In this document: one piece after another, positions 36,101 through 46,454 of the stretch
Position numbering within the stretch: the stretch's first letter is position 1
Layout of the letters: each line of letters begins with the position of its first letter
From: Phymorhynchus buccinoides
Taxonomy: Eukaryota > Mollusca > Gastropoda > Neogastropoda > Raphitomidae
Direction of reading: 5' to 3'
Length of the DNA: 64,000 bases
NCBI GenBank assembly: GCA_017654935.2
Contig: CM065695.1
Location: 35,491,271 to 35,555,270 of the forward strand
The notes under the pieces: model-generated
The model's input: only the letters and a program-made list of their open reading frames with translations
The model's database searches: none
Told to the model about the DNA's origin: nothing
Program-made: the position numbers and the translations under genes

Positions 36101-39100
36101 TCTTCTCTCTCTCTTGCCTTTAGATCTGTTTCTGCTGTATACCATTCATGTCAAACGTGTGTGCCCGCTTTGTATTGCATTTTTGTTTGAATGTGTTATG
36201 AATGCTAACGTGTGTGTGCGCTTTGATTTGATTTATATCAAGATTCAGCGCCGTATAAATACCATATGTTGTTGTTGTTGTTTTTACTTAAGGTTTAGAC
36301 TTAGGGAAGTGGTAGATCAGACTATTTTATGTATAGACTTTATATAGAAAAACTCTCTACAGCAATTAGTTTCCCCACTTCAAACGCAAAATAAAAGGCA
36401 AAAGTGTCTAAGGGAGCGAAGCGAGTTTAGAAGTGACCAAAGTGTGGCGTGCACACAGATTTACTTCCCTTAAAACAAATTCATCAAGTTGAGAGCTTTA
36501 TGTTAATTCCGGACATATATGGGTGGAACGACTTGAATGAGTTAAAAATACATGAATGTATGAAACTTGATTTGTTTAGTAGAAATTAATATTTGTGACC
36601 CGTCACCACAAAATGAGTCGTGATGTCCCAGATGTCACTTTTGAGTTATTAACAAATTGTTATTGTGCATTAAAAAAGCTTTGCAACAAACCAAAAAGTT
36701 TGTAAATTGGACTATTTGTTGCAAAGTTATGAAGATTTGAAATCGTATACTCAGGGAATCGGCTAAATGAAAAAATGCAACCGGAAATTTTTAAAATGTG
36801 TACAAAACAACCAGATGTTTCTGATATAAACACACTTTTAAGGCAGAAAGGATTGTTTTTATACTTCAATACTTATGTACATGGTAGATAAAGACCCATT
36901 GTTCAATAATAAGTCAAAATCTGAGAATTGATTATTTGACCCCCTTCCACAAAAATTAAAATTGTCCCTAGGGGACAAGTGAACTAGGGACAATGCGACT
37001 CATTTTGTGGTGACGGGTCACATTTTTGCAATGTTTTTTTCCCTTTTTAATGTGCAGAGTTGGAGATTGGCAAGCCTGTGACGGTGGATGCTCGGCGTGT
37101 GGATCCTTCAACCGTTCGACAGGTCTTCTACTTTAACTCACTTAGCTTTGCCAAATCTTTGGAAGCAAAAGGTGAGCTGGCACGAGTTTGCTTCATTCTA
37201 AAGATTAAAAGTGATCAATGGAAGCGTACAGCATATCGTCGCTGTCCGACGCTAACCGTGTATTTACACAATTAGTGATTTTACAGGAGCATAAAAAAAC
37301 ATATTGTCGCCTGCTACAAAGTCAATCCCCATTTGATATACGCTTGACCCTTCTTCTTTGCCGATGAGTAAACATGTGACACAATAAAAGTTGCATTAAT
37401 ACCAAAAATTTTTGTGATAATTCAGTTACACGGTTAGTCACAAAGTTAGTGCATTGTTCTCACAATGGGAGATATGACAGCTGCCGGCAGTTACACGATT
37501 AGCGTGACCAGTTACACGCTTATCGCGTCAAAACCATCAACAACCAGCCACATACACGATTATTTCCATGGTATCATGTGACAAATTTGATCATTTTCAT
37601 TGGTCGCAGACACAAGATATTTATAGAAGACCTGCGTGAGGTCACTGGAAGGAGTTTCAGTAAAAAATATATTTTTGTCAAATTTTGTAGATACACAGTT
37701 AGCGTCGGACAGCGACGATATACAATCTTTTTATTTTGCATAATTTTTTTCTCTCTCATTCACCTCATTTCTCTGTTTATATCACAGTGTTGTGTTTTAA
37801 TTGTGCAAAGAATTGTTTTTTTCTTCATAACCATGAAACCAAGCACTAAGCACCCACAACTTACATTCTTTTTCTTAAATTTAAATATTGGTTTCAGAAG
37901 ATATTTTTTATCATCAACTAAAGGAACATTAACTCTTCTAGTACCACGGGTGAATGTATTCGCCCAGTACATCACACTTCACTCCCACCAAATGCAAAGA
38001 CATTCACTGCCAAGTGGCCTGCAGTGTGTTTCTCTATTTTCAGAGCTTATGTCTGTGAGTTTTTTGGTTAAAGCAACGCATGCGCACTCGAAAAAATAGT
38101 TACACCCCTCTTGTCAGTCGAGATGCAACGGACAACCAAGAACGTCAAAAAATACATGGCGCTAGAAGAGTTAAATTGGATTGTTCGTTGTTGTTGTTGC
38201 TGCATGTCTTTGTTAAAACAATGCATCTTTCAAAAGTTTTGTTTTCTCTCTCTTTCTCTCTCTCCGTCACTCCCTTCCTCTCTCTCTCTCTCTCCCGTTT
38301 TCTCTTTCTTTCCTTCTTCTTCCTTAGGATAAAAAAAAATTAAACAAACAAAAACAAAAACCGCCTCAAAGTGACATCATCTTTTGCATCTCTTAAAGAT
38401 CCACCAGATCACGTGTCAAAATCACGGGTTTCACATGTTTTCCCTCTTATAGCTGGTAGGAAATCTTGTTTTGACCAGGCTTTACTCCCATACAAATGCC
38501 CCCAAATTCAAAACAAAACATCATTTTAAAGAGCAGCCTCAATTTCAAGTTGGGGGCATTTGCATATGGGTCACAGCTACCCAGAAAAAACCAAGGGACT
38601 TAATCGTGGTGGGTCAGTGTATCTTTAAAAAAACACCTACCCACCTAAATCCTGAATGTCTGTTGTTTCTTTCTTCTTCTCTTTTTAGGATTTAGTCGTG
38701 AGCAAGCAGAGGGAATGGCGGAATCTCTAACAGAAATCATCAACACTACCCTGGACCACCAGTCTCGGCACATGATCACAAAGAAACAGCAGGTACCGTA
38801 AAATGCCGACTATAAGCCGCTACTTTTTTCCTCAACTTTGGCCCATGCGGCTTATAGACTGATGCGGCTTATCTGTGGATTTTCTTCCATTCTACATTTA
38901 TCAGTCTGATTACATCTGTTTCTGGCCACATTCTTCAGCCTATTTTGAGCTTCTTTAGACTCAAAACTGGTTTTGGTAATCAATAGATTCAAATCTCTTG
39001 TTTTAAATGTCTGAGAACATTAAATACTAATGTTCTGATAGGAGAATTTCTTTATTTGTGTTGGTTTGAGCACATACAATTTTCTCTGCGGCTTATAAAC

Positions 39101-42100
39101 TGGTGCGGCTTATATGTGAATAAATACCTAATATTTTGCTAGTTTAAGGGATGCAGCTTATATACATGTGCGTCTTATAGTTAAGTCTTTACGGTATATC
39201 AGTCGGTCGTTTTCCGACTATGACTTCCAGAGAGATAGCTGAGGGGACAGCTGATGTTGTAGATGGCCGCGCCAGACTGGTATTTGTTTATTGCGGAAAG
39301 CTCTTGCACAGGGTACATCCCCACTCTCTTGGCCAGAAGGATTTAAGGACATCCGGCTTTGGGGAAGGTCCCTAAAGGCCAACCAATCCTTACACCGTGC
39401 TAAAAGCCAATGCATCTGCCCCTTAGTTTGAGTGCCATAGAACTTTTTCCCCGTGGGGATATTTTGTATAGATAGTTCCCCCACCTTCTGGAAGTTCTGT
39501 GCTTGTAACTTCCTCTAATCTGTCACTCTTTCACTCTGCCTTTTCCCTTTACTTACTTTCATCTACTATCTTTCTGCCTTACCGGTCCATTCTGTCTTTT
39601 TTCGAGAAACACTTTAAAAACGATTTCCTCCAGTCGAAGTCGGACTTGCTGGGCCTATTTCTTAGTTAGGCGCATAATGGCAGCATGACGCATCTGCGCT
39701 CATAATTGACAGGAAACTGTCTGAGCGATCGAAGAAGAAGAAGAGTGCCATAGTCTTGCTCCAAAAAAGACTAAGCTAACAAGTTATATTGGTGTACATC
39801 CAATAACGTTAATTAATTGTTTTTGCTTGTTTCTTTTTAAAAAGAAAGCGCACGCACATGCACACACACACACATCTTTAAAATTGATTCCCTACTTTTT
39901 TCTTTTAGCTTAAAAAACCCCAACAGACTGGCAGAAAAGTGGTTGATATTAAGACCATTTGTCCAAGTCTCCAACTCTATAAACTTTCTAACAATTTTGT
40001 GAGTGCTTTAAATACAAAATGAGGTCAGTGTGTTGTATAGATCTATAAATAAATTATTGCTGTATATACTATTATTTATGCATAATAATTTATGTATAAT
40101 ATATACAGCTTTCAATATGAGACACGGTTGTGTATGGTGTGGTAATTAAAATCTAACCTTATAATGCATAAATGATATACAGCAATAATTTAATTATAGT
40201 GTATATAATTAGATACAAACTGGCTGTGGAACACCTGGTACATTAATTGCATTTATATAGGTGTAATTGTTTGTATTTTTGGTTTTGTCAGTGATAAACT
40301 GAATTGTTTTACAGTCTGTATTAATTAACAGGATTTATGAATAAATCTGGGGGTTTTAAGGGTAGGAAAAGTGTATTGGAAGTGTGTGTGTGTGTACATG
40401 CGTGTGTGTGTTTGTGTGTGTTCCCGCACGCACATGTCTGTGTGTGTACATGTGTGTGTGCACGCATGTTTGTCCAGCCAGGGATGAGAACATTGCGTGT
40501 GTGACCGTTTTTGATTACCCTGCCACGTGGACAGCCACACTCCGACTTCGGAGGAGTATGCTGGGGATTATAACTATCGTTGCTTATCAGTCATGTTCTT
40601 GATTTATCGACAGGAAATAACGGTTCAGCAGCTGATGGCAGAAATAGTGTCAGTCAAAAAAGACATGGTGCTCTTACAAAAAAGTGAATTTTCCCAGCTT
40701 CGCTCCGAGACCGAGGTAATGAACTTTAATTGTCAAACTGTTTTTTGCTGGTGGTTTGTGCTTGTTGGTTGTTCAATGTTCTTTAATCAGTAAAGAGCTT
40801 TTGTCTATGTTGATTGATATTATGGTCTAGCGCATTTCCATGCTGCCCAGAGATTTGCTTAGTAGGGCTTATTCGACACCTTTGCGCGTCAAGCATTTTG
40901 AGTCCAGTTGAATTGCTTGCAGATTATTAATTGCAGTGCTAATCGGAAAGTTTGAATTTGACTGCTGAGATGCACTCATTAACTTATTGATGATTAAGAT
41001 GTTGATATTTCACTGATTAGTGATATCGTAATATATCTGAGCAGAAACTACAGACAGAATATGCACATGATCATATTCACAATAGTTATGTTTTTTTGGT
41101 TTTTTTTAGAGTTTGGAAGGCAAATCTTGTCAGCTTTACCGAGGTTAGTAGCTCATGGTTGAAATACAGTGGAACCTCCCTCTTAAGACTCCCTCTAAGA
41201 TGTGACCCAAAATATTTTCACCGATTTTTTCCCCCCTTCATATACGGACTACTGATTTTTTTGTCTGATTTCCAAGGTCTTAATAGAGAGGTTCCACTGT
41301 AAGAGCATCAATTTGGATAACATTTCTCAGACCTTGGTATGAAATTCAGAATTTCATGTTAGCAAGTCATGATGATAACAATTCAATGATAATTCAGTCT
41401 TAATAATCATTTGAGTTAATTGCTTTTTTCTTTTTTTTCCACCATCTATCAACTCCATGTTTCAGAAAATGGCCATTGAGCTGGAGAATCTGAAGAAAAC
41501 ACTGACCGACGAAGTGAGCAAACTCAAAGGTCATGTCACCTTGGACATCAATTTGGAGCGGGGTCGATCTGTTGAAGCTGTGAGTGTCCTTAAAAAATCC
41601 CTTATGACACCCCCTCCTTTTATTACTATTATTTTTTTTAATCTTCAGCATTGCCATTTTCTGGAAAAGGATAAAAAGACTTCAGTTTAGTCAAGTTTCC
41701 TATTTTACACACTTTGTGCAGACTGACTGTTCCTGTTATGTAGCTACAATCAATTCTTTGATACGAGTAGAATAGGCATTACATTCTTCATTGGAGGTCC
41801 GGGGTTGATTTCACTTGAGACAACAATGTTTTCAAAGAGTTCTATTCAGAGTTAATATGCACAGACTCCAATATATTGTTTTTATTTTATTTTAAAGATT
41901 GAATGTGAGTATGATCATGGAAGCTTTTATACCACCGTTGGGTGATGTGTGCGTTAGTGGGATGAGTATTTTTATGGCTATTACAGGGCTGCCTCCCCGT
42001 CCCCCCTAAGGGGTATTTGTCCCTGGAAAGTTAAAATGGGCACCGTGTCCCTGGAATCCACTTTTCTGTTTAGTGTCCCTGGAAACGAGTAGAATCAAAA

Positions 42101-45100
42101 TTTTGTAGAGCAGTCACTTGCCTTGTTAGCTAAACTTACTACTGTATTTTTCGGTTCATTAGGCGCTGCTGTGTATAAGGCGAATAGGGCAATTTTCAAG
42201 AAAAATCTGACAAAATCCAAGTAAAAGGCGCCCTCGTTTATAAGGCGATACACACTTCGCAACAGAAAGTCGAAGTTTGAAGCCCGTAAACGTCCTGTAA
42301 ACGATTACCGACCGCCATTTTGTTGTCGTAAACGAGAGTTGGCTCCCTTCTCAAATAATCGAAACTTCCGTTTTTGCGACTTCCGGTTGTTGTGTTTGGC
42401 CAATTCTTCGCGAAAACTGGTAGAATTATGGCATTTTAAGCTCTACAACGATGCTTTTTACATCCAACAAAGGGTTGTGGCATCTGTTGGACGGTATCTC
42501 GGACGATAACAGGGATTTCGAAGCATTTTAACGCGAGTATTTGTCGTATCGGCGACTCGTTACCACTTTCGATGTTGTGACTCACAGTAGACTGTACCGA
42601 GTACGGCAATCGTTGCCTCTCTCCTCACGATTTTGTTCACTTATAGGGTGCCCTCGTTTATTAGGCGCATAGGTCGAAATTGGAGAAAAAAATATCGCCT
42701 TATAGTCCGAAAAATATGGTAGTAAGCACAGGAATACCCAAAACAACAGGCACTGTTGAAATTTTCTTTCTGTTACAGTACTTACTGAACGCTAAAAGAT
42801 CTTGAATATAATGTTGGCACCAAAAAGACTACCCAAAATATCCAGTCGCAGAAATTTTGCTCGATCACGAAATATATTTCAAGATGCATGATATTGCGAT
42901 GTTTGTCCCTAGAAATAAGTCTGTCCCTGGTTTTTAAGCAATTTGTCCCTAGAAACTGCAACCCTGCCATTATGGCAATAAATTATTTTTTTTTTAAACC
43001 AGGCTGAACCCAATAGGGTGCAAAGTTCTTTCATTCGAGAACTAAAAATAATAAGTTATTTTATGATAATTGCAATGTTGTTTGTAAGGTATATTGAAAA
43101 ATCAGTAAGTTTTGCTAATTTTAACAGTAGTAGGTGGTTGTTAATATTTTAACCTCTTCGCTGCCGATGACGTATTATATACGTCCTCTACAGTGCTTCA
43201 GTACTTGCCATCGATGTATATATACGTCGCCGCTAAGTAGCGATATTGCCGCGTTCAAAAATTGCGTGGCAAACCAGCAGTGCATGCACAAGTAGTTGGC
43301 AGCAGCGAAGGGGTTAATTAGATCGTTGATGGAAGCTTGTGTTCAAAATTAATGCATGTGCAAAATCTTGTGCTTAGTTAATCGTTTTCATTTATGTTCC
43401 TGTTTTTGGTTAAGCAATTCTTAACAACAATTAATAGCATAAAAGTGTGTCAATTCTGTTTGTAAATAATGTATGTGTTTCTTTGGTTGTGTGTGTGTGA
43501 ACAGCATGTCAACAATTTCAGTAAGCTTCAGGAACTGAGCAACAAAATTGACACGGACATCGCCAACCTGAAAACCGTGTTTGAGCAGTACCGCAACGAT
43601 GTCCTCAAGTATGCAGGGGGTAAGCAGAATATATACTGTGCGTCATTAACCAATGAAATGACTTCTAGCCTATCTTATGTAGGGTAAGTTATGCAAATAA
43701 GGGGTAACCCCACTCTTCGTCTTCCTTGTGTCATGCATTTTTGCAAAACGTTGCTAATCGGCCTGTAATAAGCATTATGTTTTGGAAATCAAAGATCTTT
43801 GTGTGTCTACTGTATTTTTCAAACACTTTAAAATAAGCATTTGTATAAATTGTGGAAAAAGCATGCTAAAATACCTTCATAAACCTATTTTTTCTTCAGC
43901 TGCAGGGGGACATTAACCCTAGACCCCGGACTTTCAAGTTTTTCCATTTTGTGTAGTTGCACCCATGTATAAATAATGCCACAAATTTTCAAAGCTCTAC
44001 CATTTTGCATTATTTTTTAACAATTATTTTTATGTAACCAATGCAAACCAGCAATTTTTTTTACATAATGGTTGCAAAGGGAAGGAATTGGATTGTGTAG
44101 AAAGAGTTAACACATCTGTATTGTTGCAGATTCGGAACTTTCCTGGTGTTGCACTGCCTCTGGGCATTGCCTCCAGGATCGTTCCCACCGTCTTTATATC
44201 TACTAGTGTCTCATATTGTGTCTGTTCCAGACAGGAGGACGTTAAGCAGAATTTCTTCTTCTTCCTAGAATGAGTTAACTCTTCTAGCACCATGGGCGAA
44301 TACATTCGCCAGTACATCACACTTCACTCCCACCAAATGCAAAGACATTCACTTTCAAAGCTTGTTGGTGATTTTTCCGTTAAAGCAACACATGCGCACT
44401 CCAAAAAAAACCCACATCGTTATTCCCCTCTTGTTGGTTGAGATGCAAAGAACGGACAACCAAGATCATAAAAAAAATACATGGCGCTAGAAGAGTTAAC
44501 TCATTCCAGTCATTCTGGCCAAATATGTTCAGAATAGATAGCTGTCAATGTTATGCATTTGCTTCAAGGGAAGTAAATCTGTGTGCACACCATACCTTGG
44601 TCATTTCTAAACTCGCTTCACTCCCTTAGACCACAATTTTGCCCCTGACTTTGCTTTTGTAGTGGTTCGTTGTGGGGGAGCCAATCGGTGTAGAAAGTTT
44701 TTTTATATAGTCTTTTTTAAAAAGTCTGACCTACCACTTCCCTATGTCTAAACTTGAAGTAAAATCCTGTAATCTTTCATTTCTCCATTTGTTTATGTAT
44801 GTCTTGTTTGTGTGCATGGCTGGAGTGATTTGTGATTTTTTTTTAATAATTCAAAATCGTTACGATGCGAATGAGTTACTGAGCTTTTTACATTTCTCTG
44901 TGTTACAGTGGAGTCCAACTATAACGAACTCGCTTTTAACGAAATTTCGCGATTAACGAACTGACTTCAATTTACCGGCAAATGCCCTTCTATTTGTCAC
45001 TTGCAAAGCCATGGGTATAACGAACAAAAAATCCTTTTGAAATAACGAACACCCGCTTTTTACGAACACATGTTCTACGCCCCAGGATAATTTTATTTAC

Positions 45101-45739
45101 TTGGAAAAATAGCCTATAACGAACTCAGCCTGTGCGATGCGCTGCAAAAACCTAGGCCTTCAAACTCCAAGCTAGAACGTGTTGTCAAGAGGAAGGAAGT
45201 TGGAAAATATGAACTGCGCATGCGTGAACTCATTTAGATTCACACTGGGTCGTCTGCTAGGCCTAGGCTTCCTACAGATCATTCGGTTTCTCAAGGTCGC
45301 TTTACAATTCGCGCTCAAAATAAAGATCGAAAAGTTCGTGAAAGCCTATAACAAACTAAATTTGTGTGATGTGTTGTCACTTAATGGACAAACTTGTTGA
45401 AAAGTGTGCCAAAACAGATCAGCGTCAGACAACACTGCTGAACTTCTTCAAGCCTTGTACATCCCGTGATTAAGACAGACGATCCAAACTGGTCAAGTTT
45501 ATGTTTTCGGTTATCATTGGTGAGTGTTTGAACTGTTTTTGTTTTCAACATACATTGTACATGTACAACGAAATCCTGATACAATGAACTGAATCTGTGT
45601 TCCCTTAAAATTCGTTTTACCTGGACTCCACTGTATATGTATGAAGCAGTTTGTATATTATAACAATACGATGTCTGTTTCAGGAACGGTGTTGACCTGT
45701 GCCACAGTGTGTTTGGGGGTGATACGCCTATGGAATTGA
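33108..45739 (+). CDS. CCDC90B/MCUR1: MCUR1/CCDC90B family mitochondrial coiled-coil protein, 7 coding exons
   Basis: Family members are inner-mitochondrial-membrane proteins; vertebrate MCUR1 supports the calcium uniporter complex. Exons: 33108-33357, 37058-37171, 38689-38792, 40614-40715, 41466-41579, 43505-43619, 45684-45739; all GT-AG with matching phases, 284 aa. Residues 1-35 are Arg/Lys-rich without acidic residues, as in a mitochondrial presequence. The family core (DUF1640) begins with VFYFNSLSFAKSLEAKGFS and continues through EITVQQLMAEIVSVKKDMV, KSEFSQLRSETEKM and LDINLERG, predicted coiled coil. A C-terminal membrane helix, TVLTCATVCLGVIRLW, ends the protein. About 18 residues seen in the vertebrate proteins between LDINLER and SNKID are missing; an unseen 54-base exon in 41580-43504 would fit the phase. 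The sequence does not decide between the two vertebrate paralogues. Confidence 0.93.
34260..34560 (-). mobile_element. LINE ORF2 C-terminal fragment with frameshift
   Basis: The minus strand reads TRLVVVHVDTFFSAP..., then in another frame FTNTSNRVAVYWNDLDTNIK and FAQNINTFKNLL before a stop. This is the same terminal domain as 2310-2640, broken by a run of A/T near 34450. In intron 1 of the MCUR1-like gene. Confidence 0.65.
35045..35130 (+). repeat. Duplicate of the MCUR1-like gene's 5' flank
   Basis: AAGTTTTGACACAAAAATTATTT ... CAAGCACTTTT ... TTTCATCATGCAAGGGGAGAGCA matches 32986-33090, the sequence just before the start codon at 33108. A central ~35-base piece is missing. The similarity stops before the coding exon. 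The copy lies 2 kb downstream, in intron 1 and in the same orientation. Confidence 0.7.
35496..35851. mobile_element. Pogo-like MITE carrying a family E repeat
   Basis: TACATTCAAATCTCTATT at the left and AATAGAGGTTTGACTGTA at the right are inverted repeats with two mismatches, beginning with TA. The inner part 35604-35742 is homologous to 44108-44250 and is probably a separate insertion. Non-coding. Confidence 0.6.
36030..36275 (+). mobile_element. LINE 3'-end relic
   Basis: Only the final codons of an ORF2 remain (FSAFKSNLKTHLFPRD, stop at about 36083). They are followed by a 3' UTR, the AGATTCAGCGCCGTATAAAT motif and a (TTG)n tail. In intron 1 of the MCUR1-like gene. Confidence 0.65.
36594..37022. 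mobile_element. MITE with perfect 27-bp inverted repeats
   Basis: Positions 36594-36620 and 36996-37022 are exact reverse complements, starting TGTGACCCGTCACCAC. The 429-bp element is AT-rich and non-coding. It ends 35 bases before the acceptor of MCUR1-like exon 2 (37058), so it overlaps the region where branch point and pyrimidine tract should lie. Confidence 0.9.
37929..38174. mobile_element. TTAA-bounded MITE (AACTCTTCTAG type)
   Basis: TTAACTCTTCTAGTACCACG at the left; GGCGCTAGAAGAGTTAA at the right. It is homologous over its length with 44275-44499 (CAAATGCAAAGACATTCACT, AAAGCAACGCATGCGCACTC). The edges are TTAA in both copies. In intron 2 of the MCUR1-like gene. Confidence 0.8.
38393..38628. 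mobile_element. TTAA-bounded MITE, family G, intact copy
   Basis: Begins TTAAAGATCCACCAGATCAC and ends GTGGGTCAGTGTATCTTTAA. It is the 236-bp uninterrupted reference for the two split copies at 16685-18204 and 51094-52135. Ends 60 bases before exon 3 of the MCUR1-like gene. Confidence 0.8.
38794..39196. mobile_element. MITE, family B, inserted at a splice donor
   Basis: The element runs TACCGTAAAATGCCGACTAT ... AGTCTTTACGGTA, flanked by TA. Its left TA is the T and A of the donor GTA of exon 3 (exon ends 38792; intron starts GTACCG). Homologous to 24625-25010. A TA target implies a Tc1/mariner-like donor transposase (inference). Confidence 0.8.
39197..39745 (-). repeat. Dispersed repeat, family H, longest copy
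   Basis: Reverse orientation. From the TCTTCTTCTTCGATCGCTCA head (right side) through the AACTTCCAGAAGGTGGGGGA core to a tail including GGGGATGTACCCTGTGCAAG and GTCGGAAAACGACCG (left side). It directly abuts the family B MITE. The tail beyond the core is also found at 30300-30460. No coding frame. Confidence 0.65.
40049..40192. repeat. Small palindromic MITE
   Basis: TAAATTATTGCTGTATAT at 40049 is repeated in reverse as ATACAGCAATAATTTA at about 40177-40192. About 100 AT-rich bases lie between. Non-coding, in intron 3 of the MCUR1-like gene. Confidence 0.65.
40465..40560 (+). repeat. Family D fragment
   Basis: CCAGGGATGAGAACATTGCG ... CCACGTGGACAGCCACACTC ... GACTTCGGAGGA is the 3' part of the repeat seen at 23436-23755 and 57537-57725, following a GT microsatellite. 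It ends about 55 bases before exon 4 of the MCUR1-like gene. Confidence 0.6.
41165..41301. mobile_element. Pogo-like MITE (CAGTGGAACCTC type)
   Basis: TACAGTGGAACCTCCCTCTT at the left; AATAGAGAGGTTCCACTGTA at the right; TA at both edges. 137 bp, non-coding. The termini match those of the elements at 58044, 58464 and 63917. Confidence 0.8.
42140..42721. mobile_element. Family A relative, 582 bp
   Basis: TACTGTATTTTTCGGTTCAT at the left; CTTATAGTCCGAAAAATATGGTA at the right; sub-terminal GCGCCCTCGTTTATAAGGCG / GTGCCCTCGTTTATTAGGCG repeats in direct order. The middle is GC-richer, with CGCCATTTTGTTGTCGTAAACG, but has no long open frame. In intron 5 of the MCUR1-like gene. Confidence 0.7.
43149..43317. 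mobile_element. TTAA-bounded MITE
   Basis: TTAACCTCTTCGCTGCCGAT at the left; TTGGCAGCAGCGAAGGGGTTAA at the right. 169 bp with an internal duplicate (ATTATATACGTCCTC / ATATATACGTCGCC). Same terminus style as 18730 and 55529. Confidence 0.75.
44108..44250 (+). repeat. Dispersed repeat, family E
   Basis: CTTTCCTGGTGTTGCACTGC, GGGCATTGCCTCCAGGATCG and AGACAGGAGGACGTTAA are shared with 35604-35742. Short, non-coding, class unknown. Confidence 0.65.
44275..44499. mobile_element. TTAA-bounded MITE (AACTCTTCTAG type)
   Basis: TTAACTCTTCTAGCACCATG ... ATGGCGCTAGAAGAGTTAA, 225 bp, TTAA at both edges. Second copy of the element at 37929-38174, in the same orientation. A further TTAA-edged block (TTAACTCATTCCAGTC), related in reverse to about 36400-36545, starts at its right border. 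Confidence 0.8.
44904..45635. mobile_element. Pogo-like deletion derivative, 732 bp
   Basis: TACAGTGGAGTCCAACTATA and ACCTGGACTCCACTGTA are the inverted ends with TA edges; AACGAACTCGC-type words repeat inside both ends. A C-terminal piece of a transposase survives at 45369-45473. Its right edge is only 49 bases before the last coding exon of the MCUR1-like gene. Confidence 0.8.
45369..45473 (+). pseudogene. Pogo-type transposase C-terminus with PIP box (relic)
   Basis: The frame ends ...MDKLVEKCAKTDQRQTTLLNFFKPCTSRD then TAA. QTTLLNFF fits the PCNA-interacting consensus Q-x-x-(I/L/M)-x-x-(F/Y)-(F/Y) exactly, followed by KP. Pogo-type transposases are reported to bind PCNA through such a motif near the C-terminus. 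The DNA-binding and DDE domains are absent from this copy. Assignment rests on the motif, the TIRs and the TA edges. Confidence 0.6.
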
Positions 45740-46069
45740 CGTTGTATGGACAATTTAATTTCATACATTGTTCAGCTGTAAAGATCTGTTTGAGTTAAAC
45801 CTCTGTGTAACTTCATGAGTATTTACTAAATAGTTGTTGTCGTTCCTTGCAGTTGAACGCTATGGTACAAATGCACCAGCTAGGGATGAGAACGGACATT
45901 TCATTTAAAACATAGCTCAGCATTGAAGATCTGCGTACCGGTAAATGCAACCACTGTGTCACTTCATGTTTCTGTATTTACTATGCAGTCATTTTGGACG
46001 TTTTAGTTTTTCATTTGTGCATGAGATTTTTGTAAACTAAAGGATTTGTGCCTAAAATTTGTATGCAAT

Positions 46070-46203
46070 ATGCATCTACCATATTATTTTGACACAAATT
46101 TCAGATTTTGTTTTTATATTGTTACTATATTGTTAGTCATATTATAAGGTGCAGGGGTCTTAGTTTGGGGAAAAAGTATTGCCTTATAGTCCGAAAAACG
46201 TGG
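46070..46203. mobile_element. MITE, family A, left-truncated
   Basis: GCATCTACCATATT is a remnant of the left end. The GCAGGGGTCTTAGTTTGGGG mark and CTTATAGTCCGAAAAACGTGGTA right end are kept. Lies downstream of the MCUR1-like gene. Confidence 0.6.
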
Positions 46204-46454
46204 TAGTATGTCCGATGTTTTATTTGCTGCTGAATCGTATATGTTTTATTTGTTGCTGAATCGTTCGTGACTTGCTTTCAGTGTCAGTACATGAATTATC
46301 AGCTGTGATTGAACATGAATTATGTGAAAATGACTTTAATTATAAAGTGTACCGTAAAACTATTTTTATATATTGCACCAATGTTTTGAGTTACAACAGT
46401 TTCCAATGCATCCATCCAATGCACCCATGAAAATTAATCGAGTTCACTAAGTTC

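Noticed and set aside
41103..41143. Possible small exon between MCUR1-like exons 4 and 5 (AG|AGTTTGGAAGG...ACCGAG|GTTAGT)
   Set aside because: The family sequence runs continuously from SETE to KMAIELE across the two flanking exons; an insertion there would break the coiled coil and shift phase.
43011..43062. Candidate for the missing 54-base MCUR1-like exon (after ACCAG, before GTTATT)
   Set aside because: 52 bases, wrong phase, and its translation does not resemble the family.
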